A DNA stretch of 64,000 bases from Plasmodiophora brassicae (lineage: Eukaryota > Endomyxa > Phytomyxea > Plasmodiophorida > Plasmodiophoridae), in the NCBI GenBank assembly GCA_039704465.1, contig JASFAU010000016.1:558001-622000 (forward strand). Reading direction: 5' to 3'. The position numbers were made by a program, and so were the translations under genes. Below, one piece after another: positions 40,888 to 53,799 of this stretch; the stretch's first letter is position 1; each line of letters begins with the position of its first letter. The notes beneath the pieces were generated by a model. That model was not told where the DNA came from. It was given only the letters and a program-made list of their open reading frames with translations, and did not search any database.

Positions 40888-43800
40888 TTAAAGGTCCCGC
40901 GACGGTATCATGACGACGTCCCAGGCGGCGGGTTTCCGGCCGGATTTCAGGCTGGACTGCAGGGCGCGATGCCACATCTGCCGTGCGGAATCGCAGACGA
41001 AGAAGACGGACAGCTTGTGCTGGCCGACCCCGAGGACAAGGATCGCGCGGGGCGTCTCGGCCACCTCGACTGAGTCGATCTTGGACAGGGCGAGATACCC
41101 GCCGAGTGCGTCGGCACCCGCGGCCCACCCCGATGTGGAGAGCGCCTGCAGCTGCGCCGACGGGATGTCGGGCGCTTCCACAGGAACGGGCGACTCTTTG
41201 GCGGCGTAGACGAACTCGAACAGCTTCTGTTCGTGGGGCTTGCACGCCCAGACCAGCGACCGCCGTTCGAGCGTGCCGTTGTCACGTAGAACGTCGACCA
41301 GGGTGCACAAACGCACGACCGCGCCCGGTACGGGTGCCTGCCGCACCTGCCACCAGGCCGAACAGAAGAGCCGGCACTTCCGCGTCAGGACGGCAGCAAC
41401 GCTGTCAGCGGCGCCGAACGCGCGCAGCACCCACGTCTGCCGTGTGATTCTGGCGTCCCCGTCGCACCCACCTTCCACGTACCCGACCGTGATCTCCTGC
41501 CCGGTCGCGTCCAGTTCCGCTTCGTAAATGTCGCCGTAGTGCAGGCGCTGGAACGACGACGGCGCGTCGGTGATGGCGGCACCGATGTACGCGTAGTGGC
41601 AGGAGAGGATCAGGACTCGCGGGACGATCCCCGCACCGAACAGGACGCTGCGTGCGGGCGCACGCACCTCGATCGTAGCGGCGGCTTCGAGAAATTCGTC
41701 GACGGCGAAGACCTGCGCGTCCAGCATGCGTTGCTGTAAGGCGCGCGCCGACGCAGCGAGCGACGCTCGTCCAAGCACGTCGGCGAGGTACGATGGTCGT
41801 AACGAGACGCCTTGCACGACGGCCAGCCGCACGTAGTCCTTCGTCAGCGCGTCGCCGGCCTCGGCGAGGACGTTGCACAGCCGGGCGCGCATCGTGTCGA
41901 TCAGGGTGCCGCACCCGGGGCGGATCTCCCGCAGGACGACGTCGCCTGTGCCCGCTGTGTACGTTCCCGCCGCCATCTCCAGGTCGTAGTCCAGCATGGC
42001 GTGCACGTGCGCCAACGGGAGCAGGTCGGCAATGACGAACTCCTGCAGGTCGGCGTTGCGTTCGGCGAGGCGCGCCGCGTACGCGCCGGTCCCTTCCCGA
42101 AGGACAGACGCGCCGGCGGCGGCGTCGTTCAGGCGCGCCAGGTAATGGAGCTTGCGGACGGCGCTGATGGCGTCGTCGAAGGCGCCGGCAGCGCACGCCA
42201 TCGTCGCCTCCAGGCCGGGCGCCAATCGTCGTTCCGTCGACGACCGCGAACGGATTACGCGGGTGACGCGCGCCATCAGCTGCGCGACGGCGTCCACGGC
42301 CAGGATGACGTCGTCGCAGGACTCGATGAACGGTTCGACGGCCCAGGCCGGCACTCCCCCCGTCAGGCTCGCCGACAGGACCGAGCAGAGCTTGGCGCCC
42401 AGATACAGGGCATCGCCGGGCCCGTCCTGGTGACAGTGTCAAACGTGTCCATGGAGCAGCGAAACGCATCGATGCGAGGTACCTTATGGAAGACAGCGCC
42501 CAGCACAGCAGACAGCCAGGACGGGCGCAGGACCTGTCGTGTCGCCTTCCGACGGGACGCCATCGTCGCCGACGACGACGTCAAGAGCGCGCTGATGAGG
42601 CGCAGGTAGGCGGAGAGGGTCAGGCCGGCGACGTCAACGCAACGGGTGCCGTCCACGACCGTCACCTGCGCCTGCCATTGCTGGTGCCGCCCAGGCGGTC
42701 GGTGCCGCGTCGAGTGATCCGCACCGCGATTCGGTTCGACCTGGAGGTCGCAGAACGTGGTCGAGGCCAGCAGCTCGGTGGCGAACCCGAGCAGGTTCTC
42801 CTCGCCGGTGCCGATGGCGGGCGGTGTCCACACGTCGGGCACGGGCGGGTCCGGCCCGTCGGAGAACGCCGCCTCCAGGTCCCTCATGAAGTGGGCGGAT
42901 CGGGTCTCCGGCGTTGGGCACGATGCCGGCGGTGGCAACGGCGGCGATGGTTCCCCGTCAGCGACGGCGTGCTCTCGCATCGTCTTCTCGTACGCTTCGC
43001 GAGTGTGCGCCTCGATGCGCGGTCGCATGGATCGTGCGCGTCCGAGATCCACGCCCGAATCGGCCGGCGCCATGGCGACCACCAGGGCGTGAATCCGCGC
43101 CAGGCCACTGAGCAGGTCGGGTGTCGAGGCTGCCGCCTGCGAACGCTGCCGTCGCATAAGCAGCGCCCGGATCTGCCCCTGGACGGTCGTCCCATCGTGG
43201 TCGATGCGCTCTTCGAGCGGCACGTCCAGCTGCGCGTGCCACTCGAAGGTGACGCGCCCCGGCGCGTGGTGGGCGGCGATCCGGAACACGTTGTCGTGTT
43301 TCTCGAGCCAGGCGCCGTGCGCGCTGCCGTCGGCGACCGTGAGCGTCAGTCGGGAGCTGCAGGCATAGACACAGGCCCGCGCATCAGCAGAAAGTCCGGG
43401 ACTGCACATGCACAACTGCGCGCGCACTTCGCCCACTTACCGTTGGTGCAGGCCGGCCCAGCGCGTGACGTGCGCGATCAGCTCGAGGCGCGCGTCGTAC
43501 GCGTCCTGCGCGTCCAGCATGTCGCCGATGACGAGCGTGTGGATGACGGCCGTGTTCGGGTCGGCGTCGTCGGCGGCGACGCCGGCGAACCCGACAATGC
43601 CGCCCCGGGCCAGCACGACGAAATGCCGTTCGACCCGAGCGCCAACCTCGCAGGTTGCCACCGCCCGCCAGTGCTCGACGGGCGCCGGCCCGCTGACCGA
43701 CCCCGATGCAATGCCCGTCTCGAGACGGTGCATCAGGTCGGCGTGCGCCACCTGCAGCGGGACCAGGCGCAGGCGAGCGGTGGGCGCAGGGCGCCACAGG

Positions 43801-46277
43801 CCCGATTCCCGGGCGACGCACTCGGCGAGGACGCGCCCGCTCTGTGCTGCGGTCCACGTCGCCACATCGGCGGACGCCTCCACGAGTCGTGCCACGACGT
43901 CGTCCCTGCGGTCGCCGGCGACCGTGTCGGCGACCTGCTGTAGGCACCGGAACACGACGCGCTGCATCTGGGCACGTACCCGGTGCACGTCCTCGGCCGT
44001 TTCCGCGACCTGCGACGCCGTTGCCTCGGCCATCTCAGCGAGGTCGTCCAGCGCGCCCAGGACGACGGCCGCGTTGAACGCCAGCGGCGTCTGCTCGATG
44101 GCGACGGGCGCGGCCGGTGCGTCGCCGGGTGCCAGCGCCGTGACGAACTCGCCGGCCAGTGTCTTGCCGAGCAGGACCCGGGCCCTGGATGACGGCGTCG
44201 CGTGAACCGCACGCCAGAGGGCGACGTTTCGCCAGGCCAGGTGCAGCAGTTTCACACAGGACTGGCGCAGGCGCGCGATGCTGTCGGGATTGTCGATCAG
44301 CGGGTCGCCGGCGCGCTCGCTGGCGTCGGCGCACGATTCCAGCAGCGCCAGGGTCCCGTTGACGAGCGCCCCCAGGTCCAGGTCGGCGTGGTCGGCGTTC
44401 AGCGCGCCGGCGATCACCCGGAATGCGACGTAGACGAGATCGGAGGCGGCGTCGTGCACATGGTGACGCATGATCGTCGGCGCGGTCACGATCAGCGACG
44501 TCAGCTGAGCGGGTTGCATTGCGGCGCCTAAGACAGCGACCGCACGAAGCGCTACAGACCGGATGGCCCAATGCTGGACGGCGGCGACAATCTCCAGCAA
44601 ACGTTTCGTGACAACGCGCATGACGCGCTCGTAGTTGACGAAGGCGGGTGGCGTTGCCGCCGTCGCGTACCGAACGATGAGACGGATGACGACGACGAGC
44701 GCGTCAACGTCGTCGCCGGCCACGACGAGGCGCCCTTCGTAGCGGTGCTCGTACTGGACGATCATTCGCGGGATCTGCTTGACGACCTCGACGAGGCACA
44801 GTCGCCCGCTCCAGGCGGCGTCGGCCATGGCCGCAGCATTATCGGCCCGTTTCGTATCGAACGTCTCGAGAAGGGCGCAGGCCGACCTGGCGAACACGTC
44901 GAAGTTGTCTGCGGCCACCTCGATGACGTGGCGTTCCACTCGCAGGCGCGCCTTCTCATCCGGCAGGGACTTCACGCTGGGCAGTGATGCAACGATGCCG
45001 CTGAGCACTTCGATCTGCCGACAGACTCGGGTACGACGGGCCACCAGGGCGGTATCGGCGGCACATGCGGCTCGGTTCGTCAGGTGGCGCAACCCTCGAA
45101 CAAGGTCGGAGACGAAGAGCTCGTGGTCGAACGACGCTGTGGCGAACGCGGCGGCCGCGGCTGGGGATCGCAGCGAGACGACCCCGATCAGGTGTAACGC
45201 CTCGAACAGGTCATCGAGCTCGCGCGCGTTCAGCGAATCAACAGCTCGAACCTGTCCCGATGACTTGTCGATGACGATGTCGACGAGTTGGGACACGTAC
45301 GTCGCACCGTTTGGCGAAACATCCAGGAACGACGATGCCGATTGAGCGTCTTTGACGAGGAGGCTCAGCAGGCGGAACAGGGGCGCAGGGGTTAGGTCAG
45401 ACAACGCCACCCAGTATTCAAGGAGGCGAGGGATATGTCCACGTAGAAGATCGCAAGCTTCGCTGCCGTAATACGGGTGCATAGCGTATCTGGACATGAT
45501 GGCCAGCAGCGATTCCAGCTCTGCCAGCGGGTCATTGGTAATCGCAGCACATTACGAACCGTGACGATCTACCGGTATCCATCTGGACGACTTTGAGGAG
45601 GTTCGGCAGGGATTCCTCCAAGCTGGCCATGGCGGCGGCAGGGCTGGCTTCCATCAGGTCCCCAACGATGACCTGCAACATCGGCTCGCTGCTGATGTCG
45701 TTGATAGCGGCCAGGCGTAGCACGGCGGAACCGAGATGCATGAGGACCTGCAATTCCGTGCCGTACTTTTGGATCACTGACCGACTGGTGCCGACGATCT
45801 TGGCGACCGAGTCATTTTCGTCTTCATCCTTCCCAAACATCCATTCCTTGCTGCTCAGGGATTTGTCCTTCCCAGACCTACGTAGGCGGCGTAGGTGGAT
45901 ACAATGGAGAGCACCGCGGCAATGCCATTACCTAGAGAGTTCGATAGTGCCGATGAGGCCGACAAGGCTAGTGACGGCATTGTCTATAGTGTCGCTGTCG
46001 ACAGCTGTGTGGAGGGCAGTAACGGCGATGCCGGCCAGCGGATCACTGTTGACGGCATCGGCCGGCGAGCGGACACGTGGCAACAGCTGGACCATGCCTA
46101 TATGCGCACGCAGGTGGGCTGCCGGCGAGGCGATCCCAATGAGGACGATTATGCTTTCCCTGTGACTGGGGGTACACAGGGCTGACATCGCCCCACTCGG
46201 CCCCGCGTGCTGGCAATTGTTTAAACGCTTGACTTGACCCCCTGTGGGCATTCATGGGCATCCGCCGCCGTCAACAT
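40888..46277 (-). CDS. Very large alpha-helical protein, unassigned
   Basis: Six exons: 46277-46234 (tentative), 46165-45932, 45877-45573, 45520-43441, 43356-42483 and 42426-40888; about 1691 residues. The four downstream introns (52, 54, 56 and 84 nt) keep phase and leave no stops. The body is rich in amphipathic helices (VKQIPRMIVQYEHRYEGRLV, FRLLSLLVKDAQSASSFLD), consistent with a HEAT/ARM-like solenoid. The last about 200 residues alternate strands (LALSKIDSVEVAETPRAILV, KLSVFFVCDSARQMWHRALQ) like a PH-type fold. Length and helical texture would suit a large scaffold such as a Nup188/Nup192 class nucleoporin, but the PH-like tail does not, so I do not name it. The N-terminal exon is the least certain. 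Confidence 0.6.
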
Positions 46278-46716
46278 CGTGTAGGAAACATGTGTACCAC
46301 AACGCAGGAGCGGGCTGGTGTCGCATGATGCGGCAAAGTGACCATCCCAGCGTGCAGCGCCGCAAAAAGGGATTGGTGGGCAGGATTCGACCTGCCGTAA
46401 GTATGGCGCCGCCCTAAAGTTCCCCGGCGATCGAGAAGTCCGTCGCGGTGTCCGCCACGGCATCCGTTTCGCGAGGTACGGCGTCCTCGGTCGTCACTTG
46501 CCAATTCGCGCTATGCGTCCTTGGCGCGCCAGCCTCAACGTTTCGAACGGTACGTAAGCCAGTTGATTTGGAAAGGCGTTAAGCCGGATTCTGGATTCTG
46601 ATGACAAGAATTGTTTGTTGATGGCGTGTAATGATACGTTTTTCTATACCATCTTTCGGGGCTGACCAGTACAATCGATTTTCATTCTGTCCGATGTCGT
46701 CGTGTGCTTCGAGATT
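46278..46716. other. Intergenic with tRNA-like T-arm
   Basis: On the minus strand the stretch GGCAGGTCGAATCCTGCC (about 46380-46397) looks like a tRNA T-arm with one loop base missing. It is followed by CCACCA-like sequence and a T5 run at about 46367-46371. I cannot fold a full cloverleaf around it, so no tRNA gene is called. Otherwise empty. Confidence 0.3.
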
Positions 46717-47190
46717 TTAATCCTTGGTTTTGATCCTGCAGGTGATATCCACGGCACCGAGTGAGCTGATCCGCTCATATTCGGGGATGGGGTAGAAAGG
46801 CGTAGAATTGCAGAATCCCGTTGTGGAAGGCGCCGCTGTACGGTTTCCCGGAATCGGGTTCGACCATGGCCCCAACACCTGAACGTGGCTACCGACCCGT
46901 CTATACATACACTGCTCACGGTTTAGTCTGAACATGATCGGCAGCCGCTGATCGGCAAAGGGTTGGAAAATAGTGGTGGTTGTATAGAGTGTCGAGGCAC
47001 GCACCTCGAGCTCGGCATCAGCGTATGCCACAGCGGGCTGACAGTGATGAACAAGGACGGAAGCAGTAGCAAGAAAAGGAACCAAGAAACCGGGCAAATA
47101 CAGCGGCAACAGGCTGCAGGCGGCGTTAAAGGCCCTGGAATATACAACTGCAAGCGGCAATTTTCTACAGGAGTTGCACGCGACCCGTGT
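46717..47190 (-). CDS. Putative membrane protein, 5' end unresolved
   Basis: The open C-terminal part is about 150 residues, with a hydrophobic segment (LLPLYLPGFLVPFLATASVL) followed by a polar region (SHVQVLGPWSNPIPGN, FYPIPEYERISSLGAVD) and stop. Upstream frames (47165-47380) could supply a first exon, but no join keeps phase without a stop. It sits just outside the palindrome. No family recognised. Confidence 0.35.
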   Translation of the reverse strand, partial: TRVACNSCRKLPLAVVYSRAFNAACSLLPLYLPGFLVPFLATASVLVHHCQPAVAYADAELEVRASTLYTTTTIFQPFADQRLPIMFRLNREQCMYRRVGSHVQVLGPWSNPIPGNRTAAPSTTGFCNSTPFYPIPEYERISSLGAVDITCRIKTKD

Positions 47191-47743
47191 GCCACCAAAC
47201 ACACCACGTGGACACGGGCTCTGCACGACGCGATCGTACGCTTTTGGGCAGCTGTTTCGCGCGCGTGACAACACAATGTGCACACGGTAACCGGGTATAT
47301 GTTTCACGAATAGCAATGGATTCAGACAAGAACGATGCCGTCGGGGTTGGAACGCGCTGCGCGGCAGATTCAAGGATCATGAGCCGCGCGCCTGAAGACG
47401 AGGCAGACCAGGACGACCGGATAGAGCGACGTCAGCTGATGCACCCGGCCATCGTGGTGCGCCTCCCCATCAATTGTCAGGCCGGTTCGACTGACTGGCC
47501 CGCTCTCCGCTTACGTTCCTCTCCGTACAGGCCGTTCCTGTAGGGGCGCCAGTGTACCTGGGTACACGTACGCCATCGTAATGTTCACGGCCATTCCCGC
47601 TACTCGTCATCGCCATCGAGGGTTCAGGGGATCGGCCGCCTGATGGCCGTGATCACCTGCATGGGTTCTACCCGGCCGCCATGGGCCTGTGACAATTCGA
47701 GATGCGGCTAAACTGATCATGTGTATCATGGTGATATCGGCAG

Positions 47744-49544
47744 CTACGGCACGACAACGACTTCCTGGAGGAGGTCCTGGTCGTGACCGGCAGCGTCGAC
47801 GGCCGGGGGCGCCTCGACGTCGACGACGGCGGTGCGGGGGCCGCCCCAGGTCCGCACCCTGAAGGTCAGGATTCCATACAGCTGGAATCCGGCGGCCAGG
47901 ATCGGGAGGACCAAGACCACGGCGGGATAGACCCAGGTGATCTTGATCCGCCCGATCCTGACCGCCACCACGATCAGGTACAGCCAGATGACGCCGAAGA
48001 CGGCAACGGCGTACCCGACCGTGTACCAGGTGCCCTGGCCCTGCATCAGCTGCAGGCACAGGGCATAGACGAACAGGGGGCCGTTGCGCAGGGCGGCCAG
48101 GGCCAGGAGCGTGTTCAGGCCGGGGAATTGCCGCCAGAGCGTCGGCGACGTCAGCTGGTAGACCTCGTTGAGCAGCGTGCCCAGGTACCAGCGTCGGCGC
48201 TGCTTCATCAGCGAGCGGAACGTGGCGCATCCCTCCGTCTTGCAGCGGGCCGACGGGCAGAACCCGATTCGGTACCGGTCGGCGCACCGCTCCATCAGCA
48301 GGTGCGTCAGGTAGCGGTCCTCGCCCAGGTGCGTCCGGTTGAAGTCGAAGCTGTCGTCGGCGGCGTCCATGTTGCCGAAGTAGGTGGGCGCCACCCTGGC
48401 CAGCGACTCGAACCGGACCATGGTGAGGGCGCCGGGCAGGCAGGACACCGACCCGAGGTAGTCCTCAGCGTTGCGCTGGAGCATCTGCGACTCGACGTAC
48501 TCGGCGTCCTGCAGCACCTTCAGGAAGCTGTACGTGCCGGCCGTCTTGCACGTGATCAGCCCGGTCAGCGCGTCGCGGTAGACGCCCGTCTGCCCCATCA
48601 TCTCGTAGGTGAAGTGCGCGATGGCCAGCGCGTCCAGCTCAATGTCGGAATCGATGAACAGGAGCAGCGGCTTCGTCGCCAGGGCGGCGTACAGGTCGGA
48701 CAGGTAGCGGAAGGCGCACATCTGCGCGTGCCGCTTGCCGCCATGCACGAACCGGCAGGGCGTGACCTTCAGGCCCCGGAACATGATGTCGACGCCGACG
48801 GCAGGCAGGCCGTCGCCGCTGACCCCGATCTCGTCCAGCACGTTGCCCGTCGTCAGCATGCTGCTGTCGATACAGGTCTTGCCCGCCACCAGGCAGTAGA
48901 TGACCGTCCGGTACAGCGTCGACACCTCGTCCGAGTCGAACGCCAGCACGAGGTGCAGACGATGCGTCGGGTACTCGGCCTGCGCCACCGAGTTGATCGC
49001 CGTCATGAGCGTCTCGATCGGCTCGTTGTAGATCGGCATGACGACCGTGACGTACGGGTTCTGGTTGCGCACCCGCTTCTTCGTCGCCCGCGTGGCGATC
49101 GCCTTCAGGACCTGGGCGTCCGTCGGAGCCCGTCGCCCGGCGTCAATCGCACACTTGACGCGGAACCAGGTGGCCACAACCAACGCCAGCGGTTCCAGCA
49201 TCACCAGCATGGCGAAGGTTGCGTCCAGCCTGTCCCAGGGAGACGCCCTGAACGCGTGACGGAAGTTGACCGACGCGATCAGTAGGCCGTACACGCCGAT
49301 GTTGTACGACGTGTACAGGACCAGGAACGCGGCCGCAACCAGGCGCGTCAGCACCGGGTGCTCCTGGTCCTCTCCCGTAAACGACCACGTTGCCCAGGGT
49401 GACAATGTAGGTGACAATGTACGCGATGGCGTGCAGGAACGCCATCAGGAGGGAACCCCACACGAGGGCGAACACGATAGACGTGCCATAAACGTTCAAG
49501 AGCTGCTGGGCGGCCTGCACGATCGAGGTCGCCGTCGTCGTCAT
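47744..49544 (-). pseudogene. Chitin-synthase-like GT2 gene, copy A (5' frameshift)
   Basis: About 598 codons with N-terminal start MTTTATSIVQAAQQLL at 49544. Copy A is out of frame after the residues VVVYG (around 49375): it reads GGGAGAGG where copy B has GGGGAGAAGG, two bases fewer. Downstream of that the frame is open: NPYVTVVMPIYNEPIETL, LAFDSDEVST, LLLFIDSDIELD, SVSCLPGALTMVRF, GEDRYLTHLLMERC and QRRRWYLGTLLNE, then four membrane segments. These are the donor-binding, acceptor and QxxRW motifs of processive chitin synthases, closest in style to the Chs3-type group. It lacks the large N-terminal domains of typical fungal Chs3. Given both differences are in homopolymers, the break could be an assembly error. 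Confidence 0.75.
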
Positions 49545-49800
49545 CGCAATCCGTCTTCAATCACAATGAGGCGACGACCGAACGTGACACGCTCACCGTT
49601 CGTTTCGGAGGCTGAAGATTCGCGCCAGTTTGGGGGTTCACAGTCTGGGACTGCATCGGAGCGTAGCGGGGGCGCGCACTGAACCGTCGGAGAAATAGAA
49701 CCGACACTGACGGGGCGCGCGCGCGCACTGAACCTTCGGAGGAATAGAAGCGACAGTGACGCGGCGCGCGCACGCCAGCGTGCCGTTAAGGCACGCCGTC
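49545..49800 (-). promoter_or_regulatory. 5' leader of copy A with duplicated 50-base unit
   Basis: A unit of about 50 bases (CGCGCACTGAACC(G/T)TCGGAG(A/G)AATAGAA) occurs twice in tandem at about 49675-49765. The same pair occurs in the leader of copy B (57850-57955), and single units precede the truncated fragments (51545, 56060). As it always travels with this gene's 5' end, it probably contains the core promoter or 5' UTR. Confidence 0.4.
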
Positions 49801-50528
49801 GACCGACCATGGGCAACGTGCAACGGCCACTGCGGTTCCGCATTACAACGTTGGAACTCGGCGCGACAGCATGCAAACGCAACGCGGCGTCTGCCTGCAC
49901 AGAAGGCGGCGGGTGCCATGGGGGGCGCCGGCTCGCTCTACCCGGCCACCGGCCGGTCAGTCACTGGGAGGGAGACGTTCCTGGCATCACGCCAACCTGT
50001 GGCTGCCGTTGATCAGTAAGCTAGGTCAGCGTGTCCCTGCCCAGGCACCGACCACAATCAACTGTCAGCCGTACTGGTCGAGGTCTGCCCGTGAACTTCC
50101 GACAGCGACTAGCTCGCCTACTGCCCAGGGACACCGTTCCAAAGACGCTCAACAGGGTGCCTCCCGCTCGTCCAGACTGTTTCCAGGTAACCAGCAAATA
50201 CTACGGGAACAGGCCATGCAAACATTCGTAGGTAGGGATGCCATGTCAACTGCATTGAATGAACTGCCTGTCCAGAAGCGTTTTCCCAGGGATATGGCGA
50301 AGGCGTCGTAAGTGGCGAACGGGTGTACGACAAGAGCGTCCATGTGTGTCCGGGCCGCAACATGGGCTCCGGTTGCGAGTGTTGGAAACGTGGCTAGTAC
50401 ACACTGCTCACGGCTCTACTTGAACACGATCGGCCAGCCGCTGATCGGCAACAACTTGGGAAAGAGTGGTTGTCGCGGAACTCGGAAGGGGGTCCCACGA
50501 GGTCGTCTGCATCTCTAGTCCAGACCTC

Positions 50529-51364
50529 CTCCGATCATCACGTACGTCGTCACGCTGGGCAACGTCGTCTTCCACGGCGAGGAGAACCAGGACCATCCGG
50601 TCCTGACGCGTCTCGTTGCAGCCATCTTCCTGGTCCTGTACACGTCGTACAACTTCGGCGTGTACGGCCTGCTGTTCGTGTCGCTCAACTTCGGGCACGC
50701 CTTCTGCAGCTGGGCGTCGCCCTGAGACACCCTGGACCCAACCTTCGCAACACCCGTGATGCTCGAGCCGCTGACGTTGGTGGTTGCCACCTGGTTCCGC
50801 ATCAAGTGTGCGATCGATGCCGGGCGACGGGCACCAACCGACGACCAGGTCCTAAAGGCGATCGCGATCGCCTCGCGCGAGGTCCGAAGGCCTCGGCCGC
50901 AACGACCTGGAGGCGATAGCCTTCAGCACCTGGTCTTCGCCCGGCATCGGTTGCACACTTGATCATGTGGAACCAGGTGGCAACCACCAACGTCAGCGGC
51001 CCGAGCATCACGAGCGTTGCGAAGGTTGGGTTCAGGGTGTCCCAGGGCGACGCCCAGAACGCGTGCCTGAAGTTGACCGACACGATCAGCAGGCCGTACC
51101 CGCCGAGATTGTACGACGTGTACAGGACGAGGAAGATGGCGGCAACGAGGCGCGTCAGCACCGGCCGGATGGTCCTGGTTCTTTTCGCCGCGGACGCGGG
51201 AAGACGTTGCCCAGCGTGACGACGTACGTAATGATGTAGCAGGTGGCGAGTGGGAACGCGATCAGCAGGGAGAACCGAACGATGGCGTATACGATGCATG
51301 TGCCGTAGTCGTCGAAGAACCACTCATGGGCGGCCTGCACCACCGTCGTCGCCCTCATCGTCAT
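50529..51364. pseudogene. Two opposed fragments of the chitin-synthase-like 5' region (left arm)
   Basis: 50529-50885 is a plus-strand fragment (YVVTLGNVVFHGEENQDHPV through FRIKCAIDAGRRAPT, with a TGA inside). 50895-51364 is a minus-strand fragment beginning MTMRATTVVQAAHEWFFDDY. They meet tail to tail at a perfect 18-base palindrome AGGCGATCGCGATCGCCT. Neither contains the catalytic region. Confidence 0.85.
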
Positions 51365-52105
51365 GCGGCCTGGAGCTTGCCGCTGCGCTGCTGCTAGTTC
51401 TCGACAACCAACGCTGGCGCCGACAACCGCTCTGCAATCACTATGACGCGACGACCGAACCTGACACGTTCACCGTTAGTTTCGGAGGCTGAAGATTCCC
51501 GCCGGGTTGCGGGTTCGGAGCCTGGGACTGAATCGGATCGCGCGCGCGCACTGAACCTTCGGAGAAATAGAACGGGCACTGACGAGCGACAGTGACTCGA
51601 CGTGCGCACGCCCCCGTGGACCGAGCATGGGCAACGTGCAGCGGCCACTGCGGTTCCGCATTACGACGTCGGAACTCGGCGCGACAGCATGGAAACGCAA
51701 CGCGACGTCTGCCTGCAGAGAACGCGGCGGGTGCCATGGGGGGCGCCGGCTCGGACGTCAGTCACTGGGCGCGCGGCGTTTCAGGGATCACAGCTGCCGT
51801 ATCGGGCTACCCGGTGCCATGTCCACCAGCGACATTGCTATGCTCGCAACGCCGACCTGTCGCCGCCGCCGATCAGCAAGCCAGGGCAGCGTATGCCTAC
51901 CCAGGCACCGACCACAATCGACTGTCACCCGTACTGGTCGGGGTCTGCCCGTGAACTTCCGACAGCGACTAGCTCGCCTACTGCCCAGGGACATCGTTCC
52001 AACGACGCTCAACAGGGTGCCTCCCGCTCGTCCAGACTGTTTCCGAGTAGAAGGCGAATGCTATGGGAACGGGTGCAAACATTCGTAGGTAGGAACGCCA
52101 TATTG

Positions 52106-53338
52106 TCAACCGCATTGAATGAACTGCATGTCCCATAGGAGGGCCGACTTCAGCGGCGGTGGGGACGGGTGCGCTGACCGTGTCCTGGCCCGACGCACGA
52201 GGTCGTCGATCGGTTCCATGGATGCGAATTCAGCGAGCAGCGGCGTCACCTGCGATGGAGCGACATCGACAAGCAGGGCCAGCAATTCCACAAGGTCGAA
52301 CGCGATACGATCGCAAGGGGCCTCGTGGACCGCATTCCGCAGCCAGGCCCGTGCAACGCCTTCGAACAGCTTGCGGGCGTGCGCCGACACACGAGGCCAG
52401 CAGACGCAAACGGTCATGGAGAGGGCGGCGATCCCGGCTCGACATGCATCCCGGTTCTGGTGCTCAATGAACACGAACAAGCACGGGAGGAGTCGCCGCA
52501 GACGCGTTGCACACGCTGTCCCGCTTAGCGCCAGCAGTGTCGCCAGCGCCTCCAGGAACACACGCGACCGTCGACAATGGTTCTCATCACGGGTGCCGCT
52601 CAGCGCCAGGTACTGGACCTCGTCTTGGACGAGATCCAACGTGGAATCCAGGTCGGGGCCACGAGGTCGCCGCCGGGGTGTCAGGCGCACCAACGCGGCC
52701 ACGAGCGTCTGCACCGCATCACGCTCCAGTTCGTGATCCCGAATTTGAACCTGACAAGGAAGTTAGGCGCACAAGCCATCAGGCATTGCACGATGCCGTA
52801 CCTGGCGACGAAGTAACTCGAAAATCAAGGCGGACTGCCAGCGCAGGACAGGCAGGTCGGTCTCCTTGAGGACGATACGCATGGCGGCCAGAGCAACCAA
52901 CGACGTCCGCGTCCGCAGTGGCTCCAGCAGTCGTACTATAACCTGAAGGATATCCTGGTACGCAGTCGTTATGCCTGTTGACGTCATATGCGATAGACAC
53001 CAGAGGAGCGAAGCCCCGACCCCGTCCAGGTCCCGTTTCATCAGGACGCTGAAAACGGGCAGATCGTCCAGGCTGGCGTGCATTAGCGGAAACAGTTCAG
53101 GGCGGTCGACAACAAGGGCAGCGCGGCGGGCACGGCTCATGGCGCGACCCGCATTCGTCACCGATAACGCGAACGCTGGATCAGCATTCACGAGGTCGCT
53201 TCCCGCAACCGCCTCGGCGACCAGCGAGCGTGACGCCCATCGCGATGAACGCAGCGCCCCACATACGCTATCCTGAAGGTCGCAGTCGCCCAGGCGGCCG
53301 ACGATCGCATGCCATCCACGCACGACGGCCGCCTCCAT
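52106..53338 (-). CDS. HEAT-repeat protein, possibly TTI2-like
   Basis: Exons 53338-52802 and 52750-52106 with a 51-nt intron; at least 393 residues from the first Met, and the frame context (SWYDMEAAVV) suggests further upstream exons I could not place. The sequence is helical-repeat rich: ITTAYQDILQVIVRLLEPLR, LRWQSALIFELLRRQVQIRD, FVFIEHQNRDACRAGIAALS, FDLVELLALLVDVAPSQVTP. The arrangement recalls TTI2 of the TTT co-chaperone complex for PIKK kinases, but this is a weak resemblance. Its last about 25 codons and stop lie inside the inner edge of the left palindrome arm, and a fragment of that tail is copied at 55570-55650. Confidence 0.55.
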
Positions 53339-53799
53339 ATCGTACCACGAGTCGCCTGCAGGAGTACCATAGCTTCATCGCGGAGTCCGCCACGGTGTCC
53401 GTGGCGGGGTCGAATGGGACGCCACGTGACAGCCTGAGTGCCTGACCCAGTTCGACTCCGGGAACGTCTACAGCAGAGGCTCCGCCCCTGACGCTGTTGT
53501 CGGTAACGGTCAGTGGGCCGGGCCGGCTCGCCTGGCCGCCTGGCGAGACACGCCGTTACATCGCCACCGTCACGCTCCGTCATCGTCGGGAGTAAATCAC
53601 TTTGTTATCGTCACTGGCAACCGCTGACCGCCGTCGTCGTGGGAGGCACTGACAACCGGCGTCCACGGCTAGGGCACCTGGTACACGTGCGGACGTTTGG
53701 CGCCAACCAGGCGGACGCTGATGACGACAATACCCTCGACGGTGTGGTCGTTACGTCGCAGCAGCACGTGGCTGGCGAGAACCCGAGCGGTGATCACGC

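Larger units (their letters stand above)
47490..52185. repeat. Large inverted repeat, left arm
   Basis: Reverse complement of about 55560-60120. At the outer edge, 47551-47560 pairs with 60051-60060. The stop codons of the two chitin-synthase-like copies pair (47744 with 59869). At the inner edge TGCATGTCCCATAGG and GGGCCGACTTCAGCG pair with 55600-55640. Outer three kilobases are nearly identical; inner 1.5 kb has more indels (right arm about 145 bases shorter there). Confidence 0.93.

Noticed and set aside
47783..49285. 500-codon plus-strand open frame opposite copy A of the chitin-synthase-like gene
   Set aside because: Shadow of a GC3-rich gene; composition is Arg/Gln/Gly/His-rich with no domain, and the true strand carries glycosyltransferase motifs.
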